DNA from: an uncultured Lachnospiraceae bacterium
GTDB taxonomy: Bacteria > Bacillota > Clostridia > Lachnospirales > Lachnospiraceae
Direction of reading: 5' to 3'
NCBI GenBank assembly: GCA_937910785.1
Contig: CALDLG010000222.1
Location: forward strand, 1 to 21,780
Length of the DNA stretch: 21,780 nt
Under the pieces are notes generated by a model. The model made no database searches and had not been told where the DNA came from. It saw only the letters and a program-made list of their open reading frames with translations. The position numbers and the translations under genes are program-made. Of this stretch, positions 1 to 7,477 are shown in pieces (the first letter of the stretch is position 1; the number at the start of each line of letters is the position of its first letter).

Positions 1-450
1 GTTGACAATACCCGTACTGGACAGCGCATCGTGCAAAATGCCCGCTACAATGATCCATGACAGGAAATGCGGCAGATAGGAAACGGTCTGTATCGTCTTC
101 TTCAACAGGGTATGTCTGATTTCATTCAGCAGAATCGCGAACAAAATCGCCATAATGGTAGTTGTCAGAAGATTCAGGGCCCCCATACAGAAGGTGTTCC
201 TGATTACCTTCAGAAATGTTACATCGGAAAACAGAAACTCAAATTTTTCCAGCCCTACAAATTTTGAGTGGAGCAGACCATCCTTCGGCTTGTAATTCTG
301 GAAGGCCATCAGCCAGCCGGTCAGCGGCCAGTAGTAAAAAATTATGCCATATATCACTACAAAGAAAGAAATGATCAACAGCGTTTTCTGCCTCTTGATT
401 TCTTTCCATGTAATCTTCTTATCCTTATTTACAGCTTTTGCTTTCGCCAT
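1..450 (-). CDS. ABC transporter permease, LplB/sugar type (partial, N-terminal 150 residues)
   Basis: This is the membrane permease of a carbohydrate ABC importer. The frame opens at an ATG whose complement is 448-450 and runs without a stop to the window edge, giving exactly 150 codons; the rest lies outside. A GGAGG Shine-Dalgarno sits a few bases upstream. The N-terminus is lysine-rich (MAKAKAVNKDKK). A membrane segment follows at about residues 24-45 and ends in YYWPLTGWLMAFQNYKP, a pattern typical of LplB-type polysaccharide/oligosaccharide permeases (family usually about 300-320 residues). A short soluble stretch with VGLEKFEFLF follows, then membrane segments starting near residue 90 (binding-protein-dependent transport family fold). 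It lies downstream of the solute-binding lipoprotein in the same direction, with a hairpin between them, so the two very probably form one uptake operon. The substrate is not visible from sequence; an oligosaccharide is the best inference. Confidence 0.9.
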   Translation of the reverse strand, partial: MAKAKAVNKDKKITWKEIKRQKTLLIISFFVVIYGIIFYYWPLTGWLMAFQNYKPKDGLLHSKFVGLEKFEFLFSDVTFLKVIRNTFCMGALNLLTTTIMAILFAILLNEIRHTLLKKTIQTVSYLPHFLSWIIVAGILHDALSSTGIVN

Positions 451-477
451 CGCACCCTCCTATCCTGCATAGAAAAG

Positions 478-519
478 GGCGGCAACTTCTTTTTTTCAAA
501 TTACCATTGCCGCCTTTTT
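478..519. terminator. Intercistronic stem-loop between the binding protein and permease genes
   Basis: GGCGGCAA (478-485) pairs perfectly with TTGCCGCC (507-514) around a 21-nt loop. On the minus strand a short T-run (CTTTTC) follows, and on the plus strand TTTTT. In the direction of the operon it lies just after the binding-protein stop. It could be a leaky terminator or an mRNA-stabilising stem that gives more binding protein than permease. That role is common between binding protein and permease genes but is inferred here. Confidence 0.65.
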
Positions 520-560
520 CTGCAATTATTTAAAATTCTGACAGATATCTCATCTTATCT

Positions 561-2297
561 TTATTTAAAGGTATCCAGAATTGCCTGCATCTCGGACAGG
601 AAGTCTTCCGGCTTGCATGCCGAATATGCTGTCATGTAATCCTGCCATCCTTTATCGAAATCATCCGCCATAACTACTTTAGGCAGCCATTCGTGTTTGC
701 ACTCGCCCATCAGAGCCCATGCCGTTCCGCCCGGTGTTTCGGTCGTGAAGTTATTGGAAAAGCTGTACATCGGGAACCATTCCGCATTCGTCTCCACAAC
801 GGAATCGATCATGCCCGGATAAGTTGTCACGCCATATGCTTCAAAGCACTTTACAAGAGGCTCTGCCATATCGTTCATAAATTCGGAGGGCTGCTCTTCC
901 GGCTTCATTGCGTTCTTGCCATCATTATGGGTTCCGCCCCACTGAGGGAAGTATGAATACTGACATCTGTGAGCCGCCTGATAAGCGGTGTCGGCCCAGT
1001 TCTTTCTCATTTCATCCGTACGATAGTACAGGCCTTCGTCATCTACCAGATAATCCACGCCTTCGATACCCCAGAATCTTAAATCATGCAGTTCCTGATC
1101 CATACAGATATCCACCAGGAATTTGAAAGCCTTGTCGGGATCTTCGCAGTCAACGGAAATCGCGATTCCGCTCGCCTGATTTACCGTATCATCATATGTA
1201 TGCCATCTGTTTTCCATGCCCTTTTCCGTCGTCAGACCGAGCGGTACATAGTTGCAGCCCTTCTGATCCAGTCCCTGCTGTTTGAATACATCATTTACCG
1301 TAAAGGCGAAATCCCACCACTGATCAACCATACCGAGCACACGGCCTGTGGAAAGCTTGGCAATATATTCATCGTATGTCTGCGTGAAGCTTTCCGGATC
1401 TACGAATCCTTTATGGTATTCTTCATTCAGCTTTCTCAGATATTTAATGGTATCCTCGGAAGTATTATAATCCTCGATCGTCATCGTTTCTTTATTAACA
1501 ATTACGGAACCGTCATTCGGATAGCCCGCCAGGAACTGTCCCGCATTTTCCAGACAGAAATATCTCCAGTCTTCACAGAGAATCGTATAGGCGATGTTCT
1601 CCGTTCCGTCTTCCATCGTCGGATTTGCCGCAATATAGCTTTCCAGAAGGTCAAAATATTCGTCCAGCGTCTGGATATCCGGATAACCTGCCCACTCCAG
1701 AACTCTTACCTGAATCCAGAATGCTTCGTCGTTATGAGTTGTAGCCTTGCTCTCGCCATAAGTATTGCCAAACGGATTGATCCAGTAAATATGTCCGTCA
1801 GGCTGACGGAACTTATCCCACTCCGCCTCGGAGAACCAGGCCTCCTTAAATTCCGGATACTGATCGATATATTCATCCAGCGGTAACAGCGCTCCCGCAT
1901 CTACCAGAACCGACATATCATCGCTGTCGATAAAGTCCGGATATTCGCCGCCCGCAACGAGCGTTCCTGTCGCCTCAGCCGCAGTCTGGCCTGTCAGCCA
2001 TGTCTCTTTTACCTTAACGCCGGTCTTCTCCGCGATAATCTGCGCGATCTCATTATCATCATTGATTTCCTTACCCGGCATCGTGATGAAATAGGAAAAC
2101 TCGGTGATTTCCTGATTTCCGCCTCCGGAAGTATCGGAGCTGTCCGTTTTTGCCCCCCCCTCTTCCGTTTTGGCGGTCCCTGTATCGCCGCTGCTGCTTG
2201 TACTGCTGCCCGTATCATTTCCTCCGCCGCAGCCGGCAAGTAAGGAAGCTGTCACTGCCGTCGTAAGCATCAAAGCTGTCAGTTTTTTACACTTCAT
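561..2297 (-). CDS. Extracellular solute-binding lipoprotein of a carbohydrate ABC importer
   Basis: This 578-residue lipoprotein captures a sugar or oligosaccharide outside the membrane and hands it to the permeases downstream. Residues 1-23 form a lipoprotein signal peptide with lipobox LAGC (Cys23), followed by a Gly/Ser/Thr-rich tether to about residue 65. The mature part has the look of family 1 binding proteins of the large LplA-like type: an early FSYFITMPGKEIND strand, acidic and aromatic ligand-type residues (DWRYF, DQWWDF, FRQPDGHIYWINP), and a C-terminal helical lobe. Its length (about 550-600) suits the large class used for complex glycans rather than the 400-430-residue simple-sugar class. 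The start is fixed by the GGAGGAG Shine-Dalgarno just upstream. The gene has its own promoter and follows the terminator of a YesMN-type two-component operon, its likely regulator. A run of eight Gs on the coding strand (plus 2153-2160) lies in the tether. The ligand is unknown. Confidence 0.93.
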   Translation of the reverse strand: MKCKKLTALMLTTAVTASLLAGCGGGNDTGSSTSSSGDTGTAKTEEGGAKTDSSDTSGGGNQEITEFSYFITMPGKEINDDNEIAQIIAEKTGVKVKETWLTGQTAAEATGTLVAGGEYPDFIDSDDMSVLVDAGALLPLDEYIDQYPEFKEAWFSEAEWDKFRQPDGHIYWINPFGNTYGESKATTHNDEAFWIQVRVLEWAGYPDIQTLDEYFDLLESYIAANPTMEDGTENIAYTILCEDWRYFCLENAGQFLAGYPNDGSVIVNKETMTIEDYNTSEDTIKYLRKLNEEYHKGFVDPESFTQTYDEYIAKLSTGRVLGMVDQWWDFAFTVNDVFKQQGLDQKGCNYVPLGLTTEKGMENRWHTYDDTVNQASGIAISVDCEDPDKAFKFLVDICMDQELHDLRFWGIEGVDYLVDDEGLYYRTDEMRKNWADTAYQAAHRCQYSYFPQWGGTHNDGKNAMKPEEQPSEFMNDMAEPLVKCFEAYGVTTYPGMIDSVVETNAEWFPMYSFSNNFTTETPGGTAWALMGECKHEWLPKVVMADDFDKGWQDYMTAYSACKPEDFLSEMQAILDTFK

Positions 2298-2333
2298 ATT
2301 CTTCTCCTCCCTCGTTGGTTTTTTGATAATACC

Positions 2334-2361
2334 ATTGTATGATAATCACCGTATACTTCAA
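2334..2361 (-). promoter_or_regulatory. Predicted sigma-A promoter of the binding-protein operon
   Basis: On the minus strand, TTGAAG (complement of 2356-2361) and TACAAT (complement of 2334-2339) are separated by 16 bp. It lies between the terminator of the regulator gene and the binding-protein Shine-Dalgarno. The off-consensus -35 fits a promoter that needs an activator such as the neighbouring YesN-like regulator; that link is inference. Confidence 0.55.
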
Positions 2362-2369
2362 CCCGACAA

Positions 2370-2419
2370 AATTTAGTAAAAAACCGGGTAAACTCTAACA
2401 GTAAGAATTTACCCGGTTC
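2370..2419 (-). terminator. Intrinsic terminator after the response-regulator gene
   Basis: On the minus strand, AACCGGGTAAA and TTTACCCGGTT form an 11-bp perfect stem with a loop of about 15 nt, followed by a T-run. It starts only a few bases after the regulator stop codon, so it separates the two-component operon from the binding-protein operon. Confidence 0.85.
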
Positions 2420-2421
2420 TT

Positions 2422-4020
2422 CTATTCCTCTTCCCTCGCCCTCTTACGGTACCTTGAAGGCGTACAGCCCTCCTGCTCGATAAAGCGGCTGATAAAGTAA
2501 TCGAGATCGTGATAACCCACGTCCTCAGCAATCTGTCCGATTTTCTTATCCGTCCGTATCAGCTGGGCAGCCGCTTCCTTAATCCTGTAATTGTTCAGAT
2601 AATTCTTAAAAGACTGCCCATACCGCTTTCTGAAAACCTGCCCCAGATAAGAACTGTTAATATAATATTTCTGCCCAAGCTCCCGCAGCGTCAGATTCTC
2701 CGCGTACCGCTCCTTTACCTCATTCTCAATTTCCGCCAGAATGCCTCTGGAAGCGCTCTTTCGCAGCTGTACCAGATACTCCGCAAATTCACAGGCAAAT
2801 TTTCGAAGATGTGCCCTGCTGCCCCGGATGATCTCTTCCTTGGACACACTGCCGCTGATATAGGATAAAACCTCGTCCTGACTGATGGATTCGTCCTGCT
2901 CCGCCGCCAGATTCAGAAGCCTGAAAATCAGCCAGTTCAGATTCATCGTCACCATATCCGGTGTCCGGTCCATCCGGTCCATCTCTACGAAAAGCTCATC
3001 CACACTTTTCCCGATTGCCGGCGCATCGTTCTGATTCACCGCCGCGACCAGATCGTCCAGCGGCTGCTTGCACAGAATTGTTCTGGACTCGCTCACCTGG
3101 ACTTCCTTCTCATAATAATAGAGATCCTTATGGTTCTGGAACCCCTTGAAGGACCGCAGTACACAGGCCGAACCGTAAGAACGGGAGAGTCTGCTTAAAC
3201 TGTTCACCTGTTTGCCCACAAGCAGAATCACCGGCATGCTTTCGCTTCCGCTCTGTGCTGCCCGGTGAAGCGCCCGAAGAAATTCATCCTCGCGCATTCC
3301 CCGTTCTTTCGCCATGTAATCGCAATAGACAAACCCGATCTCATAATCCTCTTCACAGATAAAAAAGTCCTTAAAAAGATGATCCGCATCGCCCTGCAGA
3401 TAGCGGGCCGCCTGCTCATAAACCCGGTTCTTCAGTTCCGCCATTTCCTCATCCGACATCTCCTCCAGCGCGGACAGGTCGTTTAAGCAGATATGAAGAT
3501 ATCGAAACCATTCGGAAGAGCGGAAATTTTCTTTGATAAAAGCAAGCCCCTGTGCATTTGCCCTGCCCTGCAGAAGCGCTACCATATTCTGAAGCAGATA
3601 TCCCCTGTGCATCCTCCGGTTATCAATTTCTTCCCTTTCCGTATTTTCCTTATTGGCCGCCGCCCGTCTGATATTGGCAAGCAGCTGTTCCTTCTGCACC
3701 GGCTTTAGAATATAATCCATGCAGGAATAACGAAGCGCCGCCCGGACGTATTTGAAATCATTATAGCCGCTGAGCACAATCACATATGCATCGGATATCT
3801 TTTCCTCTCGGATCGTCTCAAGCAGTTCCAGACCGCTCAGCCATGGCATACGGATATCCGTAATGATCAGATCGACCTTATTTTCCCTCAGATAACCGAG
3901 CGCTTCTCTGCCGTCGGAGGCCTTTTTCACAATCTCATACCCTTCCGCCTCCCAGTCGATCAGCACCGACAATCCCTGTAAAATAAAAGGTTCATCATCT
4001 ATCAGCATTGCTTTCAGCAT
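2422..4020 (-). CDS. YesN-like response regulator, receiver plus AraC-type DNA-binding domain
   Basis: This 532-residue transcription regulator is the partner of the kinase just upstream. The N-terminal receiver domain (residues 2-120) shows the acidic pair D8/D9 (LIDDEP), the phospho-acceptor D55 (DLIITDIRMP), S84 in VLSGYND and K106 in LKPV. A middle region of about 300 residues has no recognised motif, as is usual in YesN-like proteins. The C-terminal 100 residues form two AraC-type helix-turn-helix units (LTLRELGQKYYINSSYLGQVF, then IGQIAEDVGYHDLDYFISRF). I chose the start at 4020 (MLKAMLIDDEP) because it directly precedes the receiver fold and has AAGGAG upstream; an in-frame ATG 16 codons earlier adds an Arg/Lys-rich tail not seen in the family. 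The start overlaps the kinase end by 26 bp, indicating translational coupling. The likely target is the adjacent binding-protein promoter. Confidence 0.94.
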   Translation of the reverse strand: MLKAMLIDDEPFILQGLSVLIDWEAEGYEIVKKASDGREALGYLRENKVDLIITDIRMPWLSGLELLETIREEKISDAYVIVLSGYNDFKYVRAALRYSCMDYILKPVQKEQLLANIRRAAANKENTEREEIDNRRMHRGYLLQNMVALLQGRANAQGLAFIKENFRSSEWFRYLHICLNDLSALEEMSDEEMAELKNRVYEQAARYLQGDADHLFKDFFICEEDYEIGFVYCDYMAKERGMREDEFLRALHRAAQSGSESMPVILLVGKQVNSLSRLSRSYGSACVLRSFKGFQNHKDLYYYEKEVQVSESRTILCKQPLDDLVAAVNQNDAPAIGKSVDELFVEMDRMDRTPDMVTMNLNWLIFRLLNLAAEQDESISQDEVLSYISGSVSKEEIIRGSRAHLRKFACEFAEYLVQLRKSASRGILAEIENEVKERYAENLTLRELGQKYYINSSYLGQVFRKRYGQSFKNYLNNYRIKEAAAQLIRTDKKIGQIAEDVGYHDLDYFISRFIEQEGCTPSRYRKRAREEE

Positions 4021-5830
4021 AACCCGCCGCTCCTTCCTCTTCCCGCTTCGTCCGTTCCTTCCTCTCAAGGTAGTCCGTATCCGCCCTGATGGTCATAAAG
4101 GTTCCGACACCTATTTCACTCTCCATCGAAAACGTCACATTCCCCTTCGTAATCATCTTTAGCCGCAGACAGGCATTGATAATTCCCACATGCTCATTCT
4201 CTTTGATGTCATCGATCCTGCATTCCCGCATCCTGACATTCATTTCTTCCACGACCCGTTCCTCCATGCCGCCCCCCGTATCCTCTATTTCCATACAGAG
4301 CCATTTTCCCTTCCGGTATACTCTCACATAGATCCAGCATGTGGCCGACTTCTGCTCCATGCCATGGACACAGGAATTCTCGACAAAAGTCGTGAGCGTC
4401 AGCTTGGAAATCCGATAATCCATGCATTCTTCCGCCAGCTCGATTTCGTAACGCAGCCGGTCCCCGAAACGATAGCTCTGCAGCTCCAGATACGCCTCCA
4501 CGAAATTGATTTCCTCAGAAAGCGTCACATGATCCGAAGCCCAGTTGATATTCTGCCGCTCCAGAACCGCCAGCTTTTCGATCATGCCGGCCGTCTCGTT
4601 TTCCTGATGAAGAATGCAGCGCATCCGGATGCTTTCCAGCACATTGAAGAGAAAATGCGGATTGATCTGACTGTGCAGCGCCATCAGCTCCGCGCTCTGC
4701 CTCGCAAGCTCGATTTCCTGCCTTTCCAGCCGGTCCTTATAGACTCTCTGAATCAGATCGTTCATCCTGCGCACCATCCGGTTATAGTTCTTCATCAGGC
4801 TTCCGATCTCATCCTTTCCCTTCACATCCCCGATTTCCTGCAGATTTCCCTCTTCCTGCACCTCCTGCAGAACGGCTCCAAGACTCCTGAGCCTCCCCGT
4901 AAAGGAACGGTTTACCATGGAAACCATCACCATCGGCAGAAACAGATTCATCAGGACCAGAAATGCGATCAGCAGCTTGTGCTTTTCCAGCTGACTGAAG
5001 ACGGAGCTTGTCTGCTGCAGAATCAGGATATCAATCGTTTCCCCGTACAGATCGAAGGAGCTCCGATAAGCAATATTCTCCTCCCCGGTCAGCATATGAA
5101 AGTCCTCACTGCTGCCGGAATGTCCCCTGTTGGAAAAAAGAATCCGTTCCCCCGCGCATACATAAACACCGTATCCGTAATCCAGACTCGTCAGCTTTCT
5201 CGCGACCTTGTTATAGTCAATGTCCACTCTGACGAGCTTCTCACAGCCCCCGCCTCTGAAATAATTCAGCCACCGGACCAGAGAAATCCGCCTTTTCGTC
5301 ATCGCCGACTGGTCCTGATCGCCTATATAGTAGAAAACAGTGCACATATTCCTGCCGGAGCTTTCAAACGTCTGATACCACATCGTGTCCCTCACGCCGG
5401 AAAGCCGGTAAAAATTCCCGCCGTTGATGATCGTTTCGTTATCCGCACAGACAACCACATTGGAAATATTGTACCGGCTCATCAAATTGAGCGAGGACTT
5501 ATCCGCCAGTCTGGTCTTCGCGGAAAAAAACTCATAAGGACCGTCATATTGCTCATTCAGAAAATCGTTGATCTCCCGATCCAGATAAATATTATTCATC
5601 TGATTGGCCGCTTCCTCAAAAATGTATTCCAGATCATACCGGACGGAATCGCTTATGTTCGCGGCCGTATAGTCCCGCTCTTTCTGCGCGGCATCATAGA
5701 GAATGAACAGAATGATACTGTCCGTCAGCACTAACGGAAGGATCATGCAAAATACATAGACGATGAACAACTTCGTTTTGATGTTAAAATCATTCAGATA
5801 TTCTTCCAGCTTATTCCAGAATTTCCGCAT
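3995..5830 (-). CDS. YesM-like sensor histidine kinase
   Basis: This 611-residue membrane kinase senses an extracellular cue and phosphorylates the YesN-like regulator encoded next. The order is: membrane segment at about residues 20-45, extracellular sensor of about 240 residues (Cache-like by position), second membrane segment near 288-312 (LLIAFLVLMNLFLPMVMVSMV), HAMP-like linker (about 315-365), then the His_kinase domain with the hallmark SQINPHFLFN in which His is the phospho-acceptor. The ATPase domain carries the N-box (TTFVENSCVHG), the EDTGGGM box and a glycine-rich GVGTF end. The ATG at 5830 has a near-perfect ACAGGAGG site a few bases upstream, so I prefer it to the ATG seven codons earlier. 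Transcription comes from a fully consensus promoter. In this family the ligand is usually a sugar or a substrate-loaded binding protein. Confidence 0.94.
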   Translation of the reverse strand: MRKFWNKLEEYLNDFNIKTKLFIVYVFCMILPLVLTDSIILFILYDAAQKERDYTAANISDSVRYDLEYIFEEAANQMNNIYLDREINDFLNEQYDGPYEFFSAKTRLADKSSLNLMSRYNISNVVVCADNETIINGGNFYRLSGVRDTMWYQTFESSGRNMCTVFYYIGDQDQSAMTKRRISLVRWLNYFRGGGCEKLVRVDIDYNKVARKLTSLDYGYGVYVCAGERILFSNRGHSGSSEDFHMLTGEENIAYRSSFDLYGETIDILILQQTSSVFSQLEKHKLLIAFLVLMNLFLPMVMVSMVNRSFTGRLRSLGAVLQEVQEEGNLQEIGDVKGKDEIGSLMKNYNRMVRRMNDLIQRVYKDRLERQEIELARQSAELMALHSQINPHFLFNVLESIRMRCILHQENETAGMIEKLAVLERQNINWASDHVTLSEEINFVEAYLELQSYRFGDRLRYEIELAEECMDYRISKLTLTTFVENSCVHGMEQKSATCWIYVRVYRKGKWLCMEIEDTGGGMEERVVEEMNVRMRECRIDDIKENEHVGIINACLRLKMITKGNVTFSMESEIGVGTFMTIRADTDYLERKERTKREEEGAAGYAESNADR

Positions 5831-5886
5831 GTTTCCTCCTGTGTATCCCATTCGGCCGCCGGCCCGGCAGCCATCGAATTAAAAGC

Positions 5887-5915
5887 ATTATAAAAAGAAT
5901 TTCCCGTTATGTCAA
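5887..5915 (-). promoter_or_regulatory. Perfect-consensus sigma-A promoter of the kinase/regulator operon
   Basis: On the minus strand, TTGACA (complement of 5910-5915) and TATAAT (complement of 5887-5892) are separated by 17 bp. Every position matches the sigma-A consensus. The predicted start is near 5880, about 50 bp before the kinase ATG. The glutamate synthase terminator ends just upstream. Confidence 0.85.
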
Positions 5916-5923
5916 ACACAGGA

Positions 5924-5960
5924 ATATAAAAAGCTCCGCAGCCTTCAATACGGCTGCGGA
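5924..5960 (-). terminator. Intrinsic terminator of the gltBD operon
   Basis: On the minus strand, TCCGCAGCC (complement of 5952-5960) pairs perfectly with GGCTGCGGA (complement of 5935-5943) over an 8-nt loop. GCTTTTTATA follows. It lies just after the gltD stop codon. Confidence 0.9.
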
Positions 5961-5982
5961 ACGTCCTTCCGTTAACTTATTT

Positions 5983-7476
5983 TTACTGAATATACAAATT
6001 CGAATACCCCATCAGACTTTCGTCCACTTCCCTCGCGCATTCCCGGCCCTGCCGGATGGCTTTGACAACAAGAGACTGACCGGTGTGCATATCGCCCGCT
6101 ACGAAAACATTTTCCACGCTGGTGCCAAAAGCGCCGGGCTTCGTCTTCACATTGGTACGCGCGTCCAGCTCCACCCGAAAAGCATCCGTCACATACTTCT
6201 GAGCGCCGAGAAATCCGGCCGCGATCAGTACGATATCGGCTTCCAGCGTTTTTTCGGAGCCCGCCTTCTCCTTCATAGCCATGCGCCCTGACGCTTCGTC
6301 CTTTTCCCAGGACAGGCCGACAATTTTAACGCCCCTCAGACTGCCATCCTTATCCTTCAGAAACTCCCTGACCGTCGATTCGTATATGCGCGGATCATGA
6401 CCATATACGGCGATCGCCTCTTCCTGACCGTAATCGGTTTTGCAGACCCTCGGCCACTCCGGCCAGGGGTTGTTATCCGCCCTCTTATCGGGAGCCTTGG
6501 GCATCATCTCAATCTGCGTTACCGATTTTGCGCCATGCCGTATGGCAGTTCCGACGCAGTCGTTTCCCGTATCGCCGCCGCCGATGATCACCACATGCTT
6601 ATTTTTCGTATCCACATACTTTTTATCCTTAAATTCGGAATCCAACAGGCTTTTTGTATTCCGACTCAAGAAGTCAACGGCAAAATAAATCCCCTTTGCA
6701 TCCCGACCCGGCGCGTCGATATCGCGGGGATTGGAAGAGCCGCAGGCCAGCACGACGCGGTCGAATTCCTTTAACAGCTTATCCGCCTTCACGCTCTTTC
6801 CGATATCCGCATTGGTAACAAAGGTGACGCCTTCCTCTTTCATCACTTCGATTTTCCGTTCAATGACATGTTTTTCCAGCTTCATATTCGGAATGCCGTA
6901 CATCAGAAGACCGCCGATCCGGTCGGAACGCTCAAATACCGTCACCAGATGCCCTCTCCGGTTCAGCTGATCGGCCACCGCAAGGCCGGATGGTCCGCTT
7001 CCCACAACCGCAACGCTTTTTCCGGTTCTCGTCAGGGGCGGCTTTGCCGCCGCATAACCCATCTCGTATGAGTATTCGATGACCGCATATTCATTTTCCT
7101 TCGTGGCAACGGGTTCTCCTGTCAGGTTGCAGGTACAGGCCGCTTCACAAAGAGCGGGACATACTCTCGAAGTAAATTCCGGAAAATTATTGGTTTTCCG
7201 AAGCCGGTGATAAGCCTGTTCCCAGTTCCCCGTATAAACGAGATCATTCCATTCGGGAACCAGATTATGCAGCGGACAGCCGGAAGTCATGCCGCACAGC
7301 GTCATACCCGACTGGCAGAACGGAACGCCGCAGTCCATGCACCGCGCTCCCTGCAGCTGTTGTTCCTCTCTCGGAAGATGCTCATGAAACTCGTTAAAAT
7401 TTTTAATGCGCTGTTTCGGGCTGATATCCGTCGAAACTCTGCGCTCATATTCTAAAAATCCGGTAGGCTTTCCCAT
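5983..7476 (-). CDS. gltD: Glutamate synthase (NADPH) small subunit
   Basis: The beta subunit of glutamate synthase takes electrons from NADPH through FAD and iron-sulfur clusters to the large subunit, which makes two glutamates from glutamine and 2-oxoglutarate. The 497-residue protein has the expected parts: N-terminal cysteine groups for two [4Fe-4S] clusters (C46, C49, C54, C67 and C106, C110, C114, C116), a GSGPSG FAD-binding motif at 159-164, a second nucleotide motif GGGDTG at 299-304 for NADPH, and a C-terminal FAD segment (VENVFVAGDMHTGQSLVVKAI). The start at 7476 (MGKPTGFLEY) lies one base after the gltB stop, and its GGAGGG site is inside the last gltB codons, so translation is probably coupled. 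An ATG five codons upstream would place the start within that site. Length and residues are normal for the family. Confidence 0.97.
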   Translation of the reverse strand: MGKPTGFLEYERRVSTDISPKQRIKNFNEFHEHLPREEQQLQGARCMDCGVPFCQSGMTLCGMTSGCPLHNLVPEWNDLVYTGNWEQAYHRLRKTNNFPEFTSRVCPALCEAACTCNLTGEPVATKENEYAVIEYSYEMGYAAAKPPLTRTGKSVAVVGSGPSGLAVADQLNRRGHLVTVFERSDRIGGLLMYGIPNMKLEKHVIERKIEVMKEEGVTFVTNADIGKSVKADKLLKEFDRVVLACGSSNPRDIDAPGRDAKGIYFAVDFLSRNTKSLLDSEFKDKKYVDTKNKHVVIIGGGDTGNDCVGTAIRHGAKSVTQIEMMPKAPDKRADNNPWPEWPRVCKTDYGQEEAIAVYGHDPRIYESTVREFLKDKDGSLRGVKIVGLSWEKDEASGRMAMKEKAGSEKTLEADIVLIAAGFLGAQKYVTDAFRVELDARTNVKTKPGAFGTSVENVFVAGDMHTGQSLVVKAIRQGRECAREVDESLMGYSNLYIQ

Positions 7477-7477
7477 G

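Noticed and set aside
1086..1886. Plus-strand open frame opposite the binding lipoprotein
   Set aside because: Shadow of a well-supported gene; no ribosome site or domain.
4021..4068. Longer response-regulator start at 4068
   Set aside because: It adds a basic tail upstream of the receiver fold; the start at 4020 has a proper ribosome site and matches the family.
4190..5734. Long plus-strand open frame (514 codons) opposite the histidine kinase
   Set aside because: It is antisense to a full-length kinase with all motifs, has no recognisable domain and no ribosome site, and its His/Pro/Leu-rich composition is that of a shadow frame.
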